Positions 7,769-16,819 of a stretch of DNA of 64,000 nucleotides are shown here, in pieces. The position numbers and the translations under genes were made by a program. The first letter of the stretch is position 1. The number at the start of each line of letters is the position of its first letter. This stretch comes from Collinsella aerofaciens (lineage in GTDB: Bacteria > Actinomycetota > Coriobacteriia > Coriobacteriales > Coriobacteriaceae): positions 1,116,001-1,180,000 of the forward strand of contig NAKE01000001.1 in the NCBI GenBank assembly GCA_008680965.1. Reading direction: 5' to 3'. Below the pieces are notes generated by a model. It was not told the origin of the DNA. It searched no databases and worked only from the letters and a program-made list of their open reading frames with translations.

Positions 7769-9176
7769 GCGTGGATGACGCGCGGGAGCATTGGGTGCCG
7801 GGACACGTGAGGAATTACTTGGAGGGGCATGGCTTCCGGCTTCCTTTGGAGGACATGGAACCGTACATCGCCGAATGGGACGGCTGGATGAGGGCGGTGG
7901 GCTCGTTCTACGACTATCGAGACACCGATGCCTTTGGGCGGGTGTACGAGGTGCACCGGCGCTCGATGATGCCTGCCATGCGGGTGTGCCGGGAGTTGGG
8001 CTCTCTCCTCCTTGACGAAAAGGCGCAGGTGGTTTGCGACGACCAGCGAGCGACCGAGTTTCTCGACAGATGCTTTGCCGGATGCGGCTTCACGAGCAGA
8101 GCCCAGGAGGCGGTGATGCGAGCGTTCGGGCTCGGAACGGGCGCGTTCAGCGTGTGACTCGACCTTGAACGCAAGGTTGCGAAGGTTCGACACTACGACG
8201 CGCGCATGGTGGTTCGTCTCCATGGGATGCTGCGGGCGTGACGGAGTGCGCGTTCGTGACGAGGGGGTATCCGCAGGGTGCTGCAGTTGACCAGCTCCAG
8301 ATGCACCTCTTGGGTGACGACGGGTCTTATCGCATAGAGACGGTTTGCTTTGACCATGAGGGAAGGACGCTCGACGTCCCGGAGGGTGGCCGGCCTTGTT
8401 GACACGGGGTCTGTCTTCCCGACCTTCGGAATCGTAAAGCCTGCCGTGCCGAATACCCGAGTGGACTGTTCGCCTTGCGGCCAAAGCGTGTTCGCGGACG
8501 CCGTGGACGCCATTCAGTCGGTGGGCCCGCCTTCGATGCCCTTATCAACGAGATCGACGCAGGCAAGATACGCGTCTTCCTCTCCGACGTCATGTTCGAC
8601 CAAGGGAAGGGCTCCGACGGCGGGCGCGTGCCGATTCCCTTTGGACGGGGCGACTGCACCGTCTTCCGCAAGGTGATGAGCACCGAGGACACGATCCAAG
8701 AGTTCGATTCGGCGCTCAGGACCGACTCACAGGCTCAGGCTCTGCGATTGGCCCTCCAAGTGCTGGGCGACCTCTGCGGGTTCGGCATCAGCTACTTCGA
8801 CTTCGACAACTCGGGCTATGTGAAGACCGCGACCGAGGTCTCGTCCGACAACTCGGCCCTCATGCGCAACGTGCGCAAGCACGAGAACGCGCTGCAGGGC
8901 GCGATCGTCAACACGAGCCGGGCACTTCTGGCCTGTTCCCGTGCGCTCGGCGAAGACATTCCGGACGAAGGCTGCGTGCAGGTGCAGTTTGATGACTCGA
9001 TTGTGCAGGACACCGAGGCCGAGAAGCGCCAGGACATGGCCGAGATCGCGGCGGGGCTCATGGGTGCCTGGGAGTACCGGATGCGTTGGTATGGGGAGGA
9101 CAAGGAGACGGCGAAGTTGCGCGCGGGTGGCGTGCCTTACCCGGCCTCGTCCTCCTTGGGCCAGACTTGCTTGTAG
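7765..9176 (+). pseudogene. Phage portal protein (SPP1 Gp6-like), broken
   Basis: The first 130 codons (7765-8157) are open after a good AGGAGG site and read like a portal N-terminus (WMRAVGSFYDYRDT, LGSLLLDEKAQVV, CGFTSRAQEAVMRAFGLGTGAFSV). A TGA at 8155 stands where Trp is expected. Portal text then continues in other frames: GAAVDQLQMHLLGDDGSYRIETVCFDHEG around 8280-8360, and from about 8530 AFDALINEIDAGKIRVFLSDVMFD through DNSGYVKTATEVSSDNSALMRN to 9176. One nonsense change and several frameshifts show it is dead. Confidence 0.8.
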
Positions 9177-9739
9177 CGTTTCCACGCCTTGACGGGCGGC
9201 TGCCTGCGCTCCGGGTCGTACGGCGAGTAGAAGACGAGGTAGTCGTCGTAGAGGCTCGCGTACCACCAGTCGCGGAAGCGCCCGTTCTCGTGGTTGAAGA
9301 CCTCGTGCTGCATGATCTCGAACGAGAGGGGTGGCAGGTTCTCGTGCGCGACGTCTTCGCTCCAGAAGGCGTACTCGGGGGCTCCCTTGTGCTCATGGGC
9401 GTAGGTGAAGTGGCTATCGACCTCGTTGAATAGAAGATTGTTGTAGATGATGCCGTCCGCGTGTGCCATCTCCGCGAGATCTTCGGGCGGGGTGTCGGTC
9501 GCTATGCGGCGCATGCAGCGCGTCACCGGGTCGTTCCAACCGTCGAACACCATCATGCGGTCGCATATGTCGCACTTCCACATGTTGGTGCTCGCGCCGG
9601 GCGTGGACTCGAACGAGAAGAAGGTCGTGTCGCTGTGGTGCTGATTGAGGCTGGAGGAGGAAATGAACCCGTTCTCCATCTCGTCGCCGTTGCAGCAGTT
9701 CGAGATGCTGTTGCCGCAGGGGCATGCAAGGTAGGCCAC
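9137..9739 (-). CDS. Hypothetical protein with paired cysteines
   Basis: A 200-aa protein I do not recognise. It has an N-terminal ACPCGNSISNCC segment and an internal CDICDRMM pair, which together could form a zinc knuckle, and an aromatic-rich C-terminal third (DWWYASLYDDYLVFYSPYD). No signal peptide or membrane segment is obvious. Its 3' end overlaps the broken portal gene by 40 bases in antisense. The frame is clean, so it is probably a real gene in an accessory setting. Confidence 0.6.
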   Translation of the reverse strand: MAYLACPCGNSISNCCNGDEMENGFISSSSLNQHHSDTTFFSFESTPGASTNMWKCDICDRMMVFDGWNDPVTRCMRRIATDTPPEDLAEMAHADGIIYNNLLFNEVDSHFTYAHEHKGAPEYAFWSEDVAHENLPPLSFEIMQHEVFNHENGRFRDWWYASLYDDYLVFYSPYDPERRQPPVKAWKRYKQVWPKEDEAG

Positions 9740-10247
9740 GTAGCTTCTCCGTTCCAGTAGCGATGTGGCTAGTCTAGCCGATTCCAGCGGCGTTTCGGGG
9801 TGGAATGCCGGTCGGGGCAGCTTGCGGGCGCGTAGCGGCTTGCGTGGGGCCGTCTGCAGGTGGATTGGCTGTGCTTGGCATGCGGCGCATGAGGGAGCAT
9901 TGCCGCGAAGGCGTGAGGGTCGCTGATAGTCGCACAGGGCGCGTTTGGGTCACGGGTAGCGTGGGGCCGCTGCCATGGGCGCGACCGGGCCGGCGGAGGC
10001 GTCTGGAGCGCACGCGGCCACGACGCGGACGAACCCTCGACGAGCAGCGTCGAGCCTGGCCGGCCTCCGGCCGCGGGGCGGCTGAAAAGGTTAAACGCTG
10101 GCGAGGATGGGACGGAATTGCAGGAGCGGCGTTGGCTTTTCGCTCTGGCGAGTCTCTAGTAGTCACCCTTCTAATCGGCTTCGGACTCACTTGGGTGTTC
10201 CGGCTGTCCGGGCTGGGTAGTAAAATACACCGGTGGATTGGAGCAGG
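9740..10247. other. Intergenic region upstream of the restriction-like operon
   Basis: About 500 GC-rich bases without a convincing gene. A 148-codon open frame (9805-10251) has no plausible start site and a low-complexity, Arg-rich translation. TAAAAT at 10221-10226, 22 bases before the methylase start, could be the operon's -10 box. The right end probably marks the junction of the transferred island. Confidence 0.4.
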
Positions 10248-11273
10248 ATGACGATACGGTACATTGGTTCAAAAGCTCGCCTAGCTGAGGCGATTCTCGA
10301 TATTGTTGGGTCGCCTAGCGGCTATTCAGGCCGTTTTGTCGACGGTTTCTGTGGCACCGGCGTCGTTGCGCGCACCGCTGCCCTTCGCGGTTGGAACGTT
10401 GATTGCAACGATACGCTGCTTTCAGCCGCTATGATTACTGAGGCCTCACTTCTTTGCGGTTCTGAGCTTAATTTCAAGGAGCTCGGTTCGTATGAGTCGG
10501 CTATCGAAAGACTCAACGCCTGTGCTCCGAGCGACGGCTATATCTGGCGAACCTACAGTCCTGCTTCCGCTGCCTTTTGTCCGCACGAGAGAAGGTACTT
10601 TACGGAACACAATGCCCGCCGAATTGATGGCGCCCGTAATCTCATTGCCGAATGGCGGGATTCCGGCGTCATTGGGGGTGTTGAGGAGACGCTCCTCGTT
10701 GCTGATGTCATTGAGGCTTCGAACTCCATTGCCAATATTGCTGGTACATATGGATGCTTCTTAAAGAGGTGGACTCAACAGTCGTATGGCGCTTTTTCGG
10801 TAAGGCCGCGCGAGCTTCTATCCTCTTCGATAGGGCATCGGGTTCAGGTTGGTGACGTGTTTTCACTTAAAGTATCTCCCGGCGATACGGTCTACCTCGA
10901 CCCTCCCTACACTAAGCGACAGTACGCCTCCTACTATCACATTCCCGAAACCATCGCGTATCATGATGAGCCGAAGGTTGAGGGCGTTGCCGGCCTTCGC
11001 CCGTGGAAACACATGGCATCGCCTTTCTGCTACAAGACGAAGGCTCTCAGGGCGCTTTGTGACTGCGTAGGCGGGCTGGACTCACGCCGTATCTTCCTCT
11101 CGTACAGCTCGCAGGGGCATGTGGCGCTCGATGATTTGCTTGATGGCCTGTCGGAGCTCGGCAAAGTTGATGTTTATGAGCTTGGCGAGATTGGGAGGTA
11201 TAGGCCCAACAAGACCGCCGCTGAAACTGGAGCGGTGGTCGCTGAATATCTGATTGAGATTGATAAGGATTAA
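10248..11273 (+). CDS. D12-class DNA adenine methylase
   Basis: A 341-aa N6-adenine methyltransferase of the Dam/DpnM (D12) class. It opens with RYIGSKARL, has the AdoMet-binding motif I FVDGFCGTGVVAR near residue 30 and the catalytic motif IV DPPY near residue 220. Between them lies a helical target-recognition insert. Start ATG at 10248 follows GGAGCAGG. It is the first gene of a tight five-gene operon ending in mcrBC-like genes, so it probably protects host sites from the downstream nuclease. Codon use is more A+T rich than the flanks. Confidence 0.87.
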   Translation: MTIRYIGSKARLAEAILDIVGSPSGYSGRFVDGFCGTGVVARTAALRGWNVDCNDTLLSAAMITEASLLCGSELNFKELGSYESAIERLNACAPSDGYIWRTYSPASAAFCPHERRYFTEHNARRIDGARNLIAEWRDSGVIGGVEETLLVADVIEASNSIANIAGTYGCFLKRWTQQSYGAFSVRPRELLSSSIGHRVQVGDVFSLKVSPGDTVYLDPPYTKRQYASYYHIPETIAYHDEPKVEGVAGLRPWKHMASPFCYKTKALRALCDCVGGLDSRRIFLSYSSQGHVALDDLLDGLSELGKVDVYELGEIGRYRPNKTAAETGAVVAEYLIEIDKD

Positions 11274-11286
11274 AGGGACTTAGGCT

Positions 11287-13458
11287 GTGGCTCATCCGGA
11301 CACGACAGAGAAAAAGCGATTGCTCGCCGCCAGTGCCGTCATTGCTGACGCTACCTCTGGACTCAACAACTATGCCGAGGCAAAACTTACGCTTCTTGAG
11401 TACGTATCCTGCAGTTATTCCGGAATCAGCATCACAGACTACTTCCGCGTTACGGGCTATACCCCTGCGTTCGAGCCTGCGAATGAAACTGTATCCAAAC
11501 TGCGCGTTGAGATCGACGCATGTGGCATAGCCTACCCTGTGGCGCTTTCTGCCCTTGCGCGAATTGATCTAGACGAGCTGGAGACGAAGAAAAAAGGCTC
11601 CGTCTATACCGACTTTAGGCTTGCGGCTTATCTCGCTCAAGCCGTCATGCCAGGATATTCTGGCGGCGCCATACTTGACCCCTCCTGTGGTTCCTCAATC
11701 CTTCTCGCGGCCTGCGCTGATTATCTGCGCCAAGCCGGTGCGGATGCGTCGAGCTTTGTTTCCTCGTCCTTGTTTGGCGTAGATCTGGAACCGCTTGCTA
11801 TTAGGGGCTCGATTCTCGCGCTGGCCTCCTTGCTGTGCGACTCGGCCTGCCTTTCCGTCCTGATCTCTCACTTTGTATGCGCCGACAGCCTTGAACGGGG
11901 AGCGGGCTTACTCGCGGCATTCGGGGTAAAGGGCTTCGCGCTCGTAGTGGGCAACCCCCCATGGGAACGCGTGAGGCCTTCGAGAAGTGAATTTGCTCGA
12001 GCTCAGGGCGTCGACGCTCGCTATGGCGAGTCTATAGAGAAAATGCCCGAAGGTTATGAGGGGCACCGCGATGAAAGCCGCGCCAAATCACGGTCCATCG
12101 CCAATGCGTATGGCCTCAAGGGTGGCATAGATTTGTATCAAGCATTCCTAGCTCTAAGCGTTGAGCTTTGCAGCCGAGGGGGAACCATTGCGCTCTACCT
12201 CCCTGCAGGCCTGATTCGCTCCAAGGGGCTTGCTGATGCTCGTGAAATGATTGCCGACAGCTTCGGCAGGGTTGGTATTTCCATCTTCATGAACCGCGCC
12301 AAATTCTTTTCCATCGACTCACGCTTCAAGTTCGTTTTGGCGGTGCTCGCTGGAAACGACGAAGGCAATTCACGCCGCAGCATTGAATATCTCTATTGCG
12401 ACGCAGATGATGTGGGCGTGGGTACTGTCTCTACTCTTGAGTTGGGACGAGACTTCTTTTGCGATTCGTCTCGGGAGCTTGGTGCTCCCGAGGTGAGAAC
12501 GGCCGAAGAAGCCGCGTTGCTTCGACGAGCCTGGGGGCAAAGCGATCGCATGGCCGAACATGAGCTATTCTCCAGCGTTGCTCCCGTGAGAGAGCTCGAT
12601 ATGACTTTGGACCGCTCTCTTTTTCAAAAGAAGGCTGAACCGGGTAGCGGGCTCATGCCGCTCATCGAGGGGCGCATGGTCTCGCCCTACCGTTGTGGGT
12701 GCAAGCAATACGTTTCTGGAGAAGGCAGGTCGGCCAAGTGGAAGGTCGTCCCTCCCGGAAGCAGCAGGATTAAGCCTCAGTTTTATGTCTCTAAAGACGA
12801 TACGAGTTCGTCTCTACGCGAGAGGACAAGTAAAGCTCGCGTCGGGTATTGCGACATAGCCGGACAAACCAACGAACGCGCAATGCAGGCTGCTCTTATT
12901 CCAGCTGAATGCGTCTGCGGGAACAAGGTGCCGACACTTCTCTTTAACGACATGGATGTTGCTTTCCTCTGGCTAGGGATAGCCAACTCTTTTGTTTTTG
13001 ATTGGCTGGTCAGACGATACATCACTACGACCATAAACTTCTTCATCTTAGAGAACCTTCCGTTTCCACGCATTGACCTGAAGGACACTACGGGCTCTCA
13101 GATTGTTGACGCCGTTAGAGAGCTGATCGAGCTAAAAGACGGCGATGCCGGGTGGAGCAATGAAGAGAACTGGCAGTGCGCGTGCCTGCGAGGCGAGATA
13201 GATGCTCTTGTTTTGCGCGCATACGGACTTGGTCCCAGCGACTTCGAACTCATCGTTAATGATTTCCCCCTTGTCGATCGAGTTAACGCTGCTTTCTCTC
13301 GAGGTCATAGACCTACCTTTGATTTGATCAGACACTACTTAAGCGGCGAATGCGAATACTTGGAACGCGCACGAGAGGCGTGGGCACATGGGGCTCTGCC
13401 CTATGTGCCCAACGAGCATTTGCGTCAGTTGACAAGGGCGGAAGGTAAGGAGGTTTGA
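11287..13458 (+). CDS. Large DNA methyltransferase with NPPW motif (Eco57I/PglX-like)
   Basis: A 723-aa protein starting at GTG, 13 bases after the D12 gene. It has motif I DPSCGSS near residue 138, a second acidic AdoMet contact FGVDLEPLA, and catalytic motif IV NPPWER near residue 223, the signature of large N6-adenine enzymes such as Eco57I and BREX PglX. The C-terminal half (SPYRCGCKQY through FFILENLPFPRI) resembles the target-recognition part of these enzymes. No nuclease motif is visible, so it appears to be modification only. Its final codons abut the next gene. Confidence 0.82.
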   Translation: MAHPDTTEKKRLLAASAVIADATSGLNNYAEAKLTLLEYVSCSYSGISITDYFRVTGYTPAFEPANETVSKLRVEIDACGIAYPVALSALARIDLDELETKKKGSVYTDFRLAAYLAQAVMPGYSGGAILDPSCGSSILLAACADYLRQAGADASSFVSSSLFGVDLEPLAIRGSILALASLLCDSACLSVLISHFVCADSLERGAGLLAAFGVKGFALVVGNPPWERVRPSRSEFARAQGVDARYGESIEKMPEGYEGHRDESRAKSRSIANAYGLKGGIDLYQAFLALSVELCSRGGTIALYLPAGLIRSKGLADAREMIADSFGRVGISIFMNRAKFFSIDSRFKFVLAVLAGNDEGNSRRSIEYLYCDADDVGVGTVSTLELGRDFFCDSSRELGAPEVRTAEEAALLRRAWGQSDRMAEHELFSSVAPVRELDMTLDRSLFQKKAEPGSGLMPLIEGRMVSPYRCGCKQYVSGEGRSAKWKVVPPGSSRIKPQFYVSKDDTSSSLRERTSKARVGYCDIAGQTNERAMQAALIPAECVCGNKVPTLLFNDMDVAFLWLGIANSFVFDWLVRRYITTTINFFILENLPFPRIDLKDTTGSQIVDAVRELIELKDGDAGWSNEENWQCACLRGEIDALVLRAYGLGPSDFELIVNDFPLVDRVNAAFSRGHRPTFDLIRHYLSGECEYLERAREAWAHGALPYVPNEHLRQLTRAEGKEV

Positions 13459-13459
13459 T

Positions 13460-13981
13460 GTGAGCGTCGTTGAGGTCTTGTGCCACGAGATGCGCCCTGC
13501 GGATATATTGAAGATTAAAGCAGAGTCCAACAACGCGAATACGGGTGGTGGCGCACGTGACCTGCGCTTCAGATTGGAGTTTGCCCCTTGCCTCGACAGG
13601 TTCTTTCCTGTCGAGATAGTTCACGAGAGGAATACCCCCTACAAAATCGCTGAGTTCGAGCACCTCGGAGCAGACAAGACGCGCACCGTAGAAACCGTTC
13701 GTTACGCGTTTAAGCCGACAAACTCTAGGCCAACAGAAGTTAGGATTGCCCAAATCAATAAGCTTAACTTCTTTCTTGACCTTCCTGATATTGCCGAGGG
13801 TGATGGCATGCTGTTCATGGCTTTCATCCGTAAGTCTAGTGGGCTCTCGCAAGCTCAGTACTTGACTGAGAAGCAGATCAGCCATCCTAGAAGCAATAAG
13901 ATTATCGCTGCGGCAATGTATGAGGCGATAGAAGAGAAGCACGGAAACGATGCCGTTGTGTTTTCAGTTGACTTGGTGTGA
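13460..13981 (+). CDS. Unknown 173-aa protein of the methylase-McrBC operon
   Basis: Starts at GTG one base after the methylase stop and ends 9 bases before the McrB-like gene, so it is made with them. I do not recognise the family. Visible features are SNNANTGGGARDLRF near residues 23-37, an alternating beta-strand pattern to residue 110, and a helical C-terminus. The early motif loosely recalls the recognition loop of B3/EcoRII-N type DNA-binding domains. By position it is the best candidate for the DNA-reading subunit that the McrB homologue lacks; this is inference. Confidence 0.7.
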   Translation: MSVVEVLCHEMRPADILKIKAESNNANTGGGARDLRFRLEFAPCLDRFFPVEIVHERNTPYKIAEFEHLGADKTRTVETVRYAFKPTNSRPTEVRIAQINKLNFFLDLPDIAEGDGMLFMAFIRKSSGLSQAQYLTEKQISHPRSNKIIAAAMYEAIEEKHGNDAVVFSVDLV

Positions 13982-13990
13982 GGTGAGAGA

Positions 13991-15094
13991 ATGCAAGAAC
14001 AGCTCATGATGGAAGCCAAAAGGGTTTTGAGGATGCTTGCCGATGACAAGAATGTTCTCTTGACGGGGGCGCCTGCGACCGGCAAGACTACTCTGCTTAA
14101 TATGGCCGAACATCTCTTCCTTGAGAGAGGAGAGACCACCGTAGACCCCTATGGAGCTGCCGCTTTTCCCATTGCGAGCGCCTCTGACGAGGGTGCTTTC
14201 CCCGGCGGAGGGTGTAGCAGCCGCAAGGTATTTAGGACGACATTTCATCAAGGGACTCGGTACAGGGATTTTGTTCGCGGCATCGTCCCCGTCCCAGACG
14301 CGAGCACGGTCAAGTTTGAGGTCTCCAAAGGATTGCTTTGGCAGGCATCAGAGTTTGCAAAGCAGTCTGACTCTGCTGCGCTTCTCATCATTGATGAGAT
14401 CAATCGTGGCCCAGCCGTCAGCATTTTCGGGGATATGATTTCAGCTTTCGAGGCCGACAAGCGCTTAGACGACGATGGTGGGATCATCGCTGGGAAGACC
14501 GTCACCGTTCAGATACTCAACGACAAGGCCGAGCTTGAGGACTATCAACTCCCAAGCAGGCTATATATCCTTGCCGCCATGAATCAGGCCGATTCTTCCG
14601 TGGAACCCATGGACGCTGCGTTTATGCGTAGATGGAAGAGGGTCAAGATCTGTCCGAACATCGCCGGACTTTGCCTTTACTTTGGGATTGATGATCCGGG
14701 AGGCGATTTCCCAGATGAACCTGCGAGTGCGGCGGACGTTTACGGACTCGCCGCTCATGCCCTCACCGTCATCAACTATAAAATTCGGTTAGGTCGAGGA
14801 GAGGATTACCAGCTTGGGCAGGGCGTGTTCATGAAGCTTCCCTCAAGCGAGCTGCCTAGAGACGTCTCGGGCGCTCTTCGCTATATTGCCGAGTGCTGGC
14901 CTGTTGTGGACGCCCACATCGAAGAGGTTTTCTTCAACGACAAGGAGGCCATAGCCGAAGTCCTCAATGCGGGTGCGGAGTCTTTCTTCGGGCTTAAGAG
15001 CTCCACCTTTGCGGGAAGGCAAGTCATCACAATCGAAAAAGCCGACATTGATGAGAGCAATGTGTACACAATGATGCTCTCGCTTGTGAGGTAA
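13991..15094 (+). CDS. McrB-like AAA+ GTPase
   Basis: A 367-aa AAA+ motor. Walker A is GAPATGKTT (residues about 27-35), followed by the McrB-type FHQGTRYRDFVRGI, Walker B LLIIDEINRGPAVSIFGD, and the McrB signature AAMNQADSSVEPMD with an arginine-rich MRRWKR. In McrBC this motor hydrolyses GTP and translocates DNA to drive McrC. Unlike E. coli McrB (about 459 aa with an N-terminal methyl-DNA reader), it starts directly at the motor, so recognition must come from another subunit. Confidence 0.88.
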   Translation: MQEQLMMEAKRVLRMLADDKNVLLTGAPATGKTTLLNMAEHLFLERGETTVDPYGAAAFPIASASDEGAFPGGGCSSRKVFRTTFHQGTRYRDFVRGIVPVPDASTVKFEVSKGLLWQASEFAKQSDSAALLIIDEINRGPAVSIFGDMISAFEADKRLDDDGGIIAGKTVTVQILNDKAELEDYQLPSRLYILAAMNQADSSVEPMDAAFMRRWKRVKICPNIAGLCLYFGIDDPGGDFPDEPASAADVYGLAAHALTVINYKIRLGRGEDYQLGQGVFMKLPSSELPRDVSGALRYIAECWPVVDAHIEEVFFNDKEAIAEVLNAGAESFFGLKSSTFAGRQVITIEKADIDESNVYTMMLSLVR

Positions 15095-15097
15095 GCC

Positions 15098-16363
15098 TTG
15101 GCCCGAATTGTTCTGATAGAGGACAAGCCCTACAAGGAGCCGATACCCAGTTTAGCCATTCGGCTGGGCATTGAACCCTATGATCTGATGAGCTGCCTCT
15201 CGGCTGCAGATGCCTATCTCTGCAAACGTCTATCTCTTAATGGCTCGCTTCATATCGAGCGTAACAGGTTCTCGTTTGAGCGGGTTGCCGGGATATTTCC
15301 GGTCTGCGATCAACTTGAGATAGAGGTCGTTCCCAAGTTCATGGACGGGAACGAGGCTTGGCGCGCTGACTTTTTGCTTCTCCTTGCCAGGACGAAGTGG
15401 GGGCTTTTGGCTGAGCGACAGATGATAAGCACGACGCGAAGCAAGGACAGGGGCATTAGCGATGCGCTCGCCATGGTATTTCTCTCGATGTTCGACTCTG
15501 TTTCCCATGTGCCCATACGCACCTATCGCCGCAAGCAGATACGGCAGTTTGAAATTGAGGGCGACCTCTTTGAGGAAAGCGTTGTCCTTCCGGAAAGGGA
15601 TGGATTTCTGCAGGACGTTACGGAGTTCACAAGGCAAAACATCTACAACGCCGTAATTGTTGAAGTGACAAGGCTGCTCATTAATAGCGTGACGGACTTT
15701 GATTTGAAGTCCAGGTTGATTAGAGTAGCCACTCAACTTGGTGGGCAATCGAGGCTCGACGCCGCCCCGCCACGGAGTGTGCCCTCACGATTCAGGGGCT
15801 GGCAAGATCTGTATAGCCTCTGCATTGATATCCTCGATGGCTATGGCATTGACTACATAAGCCAAGGTGAAATGCTTAGTCCGGGCTTTGTCGTACGCAC
15901 CTCGGATGCTTGGGAAGAATTCCTGCGGCAAGCTTTGGTCGCCGGCCTTAAAGATTGCCGTGTCGCCTTCCAAGAGAAGCATCCATTTGCTCGGAGGGAT
16001 GCAGCGGTCATGAAGGTCAGGCCGGACTATATCCTGCGGACACCCGATGGCCATGCTTTGTTGGTCGACGCAAAGTACAAATCTCATGACGCGAGTGTCG
16101 GCACGATTTCAAACTCAGATGTCTACGAAGGCCGAGCGTTCATGGAAGCGACTGGGATTCAAAGGCTCGTTCTCTTATATCCGTATGGAAGCCCTGTTGG
16201 CGGCGGGCATTTTGCCGAATTCCAGCATGTTAGGGATGATGGCTGGGATATTTATGGGGTCAGGGTGCATCCGGGACTCATTGCCTCGGGCGGCTTGAGC
16301 GTCTTTGGAGAAGAGATCGGGCAGTTCATGCGGGGTTATTTGAAAGACTCTGTTGCACAGTAG
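15098..16363 (+). CDS. McrC-like nuclease subunit
   Basis: A 421-aa partner of the McrB-like motor, starting at TTG 3 bases after it. The N-terminal part fits the McrC stalk that docks in the McrB ring. The C-terminal domain is a PD-(D/E)xK nuclease: VRPDYIL near residue 308, then VDAKYK near residue 323. It is the cleavage subunit of the operon. Length is a little above E. coli McrC (about 348 aa), and the extra N-terminal residues could carry DNA contacts. Confidence 0.86.
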   Translation: MARIVLIEDKPYKEPIPSLAIRLGIEPYDLMSCLSAADAYLCKRLSLNGSLHIERNRFSFERVAGIFPVCDQLEIEVVPKFMDGNEAWRADFLLLLARTKWGLLAERQMISTTRSKDRGISDALAMVFLSMFDSVSHVPIRTYRRKQIRQFEIEGDLFEESVVLPERDGFLQDVTEFTRQNIYNAVIVEVTRLLINSVTDFDLKSRLIRVATQLGGQSRLDAAPPRSVPSRFRGWQDLYSLCIDILDGYGIDYISQGEMLSPGFVVRTSDAWEEFLRQALVAGLKDCRVAFQEKHPFARRDAAVMKVRPDYILRTPDGHALLVDAKYKSHDASVGTISNSDVYEGRAFMEATGIQRLVLLYPYGSPVGGGHFAEFQHVRDDGWDIYGVRVHPGLIASGGLSVFGEEIGQFMRGYLKDSVAQ

Positions 16364-16414
16364 CCGCTTCAGATACAAGGCCCCCCATTGCTATAGCTTG
16401 AAGTACAACTCAAA

Positions 16415-16452
16415 ATTGACCTCATAAATCAATATTGACCTGAGAGATCAAT
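16415..16452 (+). promoter_or_regulatory. Two abutting 19-bp palindromic operators before higB
   Basis: ATTGACCTCATAAATCAAT (16415-16433) is followed without a gap by ATTGACCTGAGAGATCAAT (16434-16452). Each is an imperfect palindrome with ATTGA/TCAAT ends. They stand about 30 bases before the higB start, where a HigA-type repressor would bind to control its own operon. The TTGACC in each copy also matches a -35 hexamer. Confidence 0.65.
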
Positions 16453-16482
16453 TGCAATATCCTTCTACCAAAGGAGGTGGCG

Positions 16483-16797
16483 ATGGATATCGAGTATGCG
16501 AGCAAGTCGCTTGAGAAGAGTCTGAAGGACCAGAGGTCGATAACGAGGAACTACGGCAAGATCGCCAAGAACCTCATTCATCGTCTTTCTGACCTGCGGG
16601 TCGCGAATGACCTTTCGGAGATTACCCATCTGCCGCCGCCGCGCAGGCACAAGCTGTCCGGCAACTTCGAGGGCTGTTGGGGAATCGACCTCAGCAAGAA
16701 CATGAGGCTGGTCGTCCGCCCTGTCGGAGAGTTCGATCCGGATGACCTCACGACGATCACGAGCGTCTGTATCGTGGATATACAGGACTACCACTGA
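16483..16797 (+). CDS. HigB-type RelE-superfamily toxin
   Basis: A 104-aa basic protein of the HigB/plasmid-killer group, which cleaves mRNA on ribosomes. It shows LIHRLSDLRVANDLSEI, then PPRRHKLSGNFEGCWGIDL and NMRLVVRP, the strand pair normally carrying the catalytic basic residues. The ATG at 16483 follows AAAGGAGG at ideal spacing. The toxin gene comes before the antitoxin gene, the usual higBA order. GC content and the tandem operator show a separate transcription unit from mcrC. Confidence 0.85.
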   Translation: MDIEYASKSLEKSLKDQRSITRNYGKIAKNLIHRLSDLRVANDLSEITHLPPPRRHKLSGNFEGCWGIDLSKNMRLVVRPVGEFDPDDLTTITSVCIVDIQDYH

Positions 16798-16819
16798 GCT
16801 AGGAGAGGAGAAGATAGCA

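Noticed and set aside
9805..10251. 148-codon plus-strand frame before the methylase
   Set aside because: No start signal, low-complexity Arg/Gly-rich text, and it runs into the methylase start.
10248..16363. BREX or DISARM system
   Set aside because: An NPPW methylase is present, but PglZ, BrxC, BrxL or DrmAB equivalents are not; McrBC-like genes follow instead.
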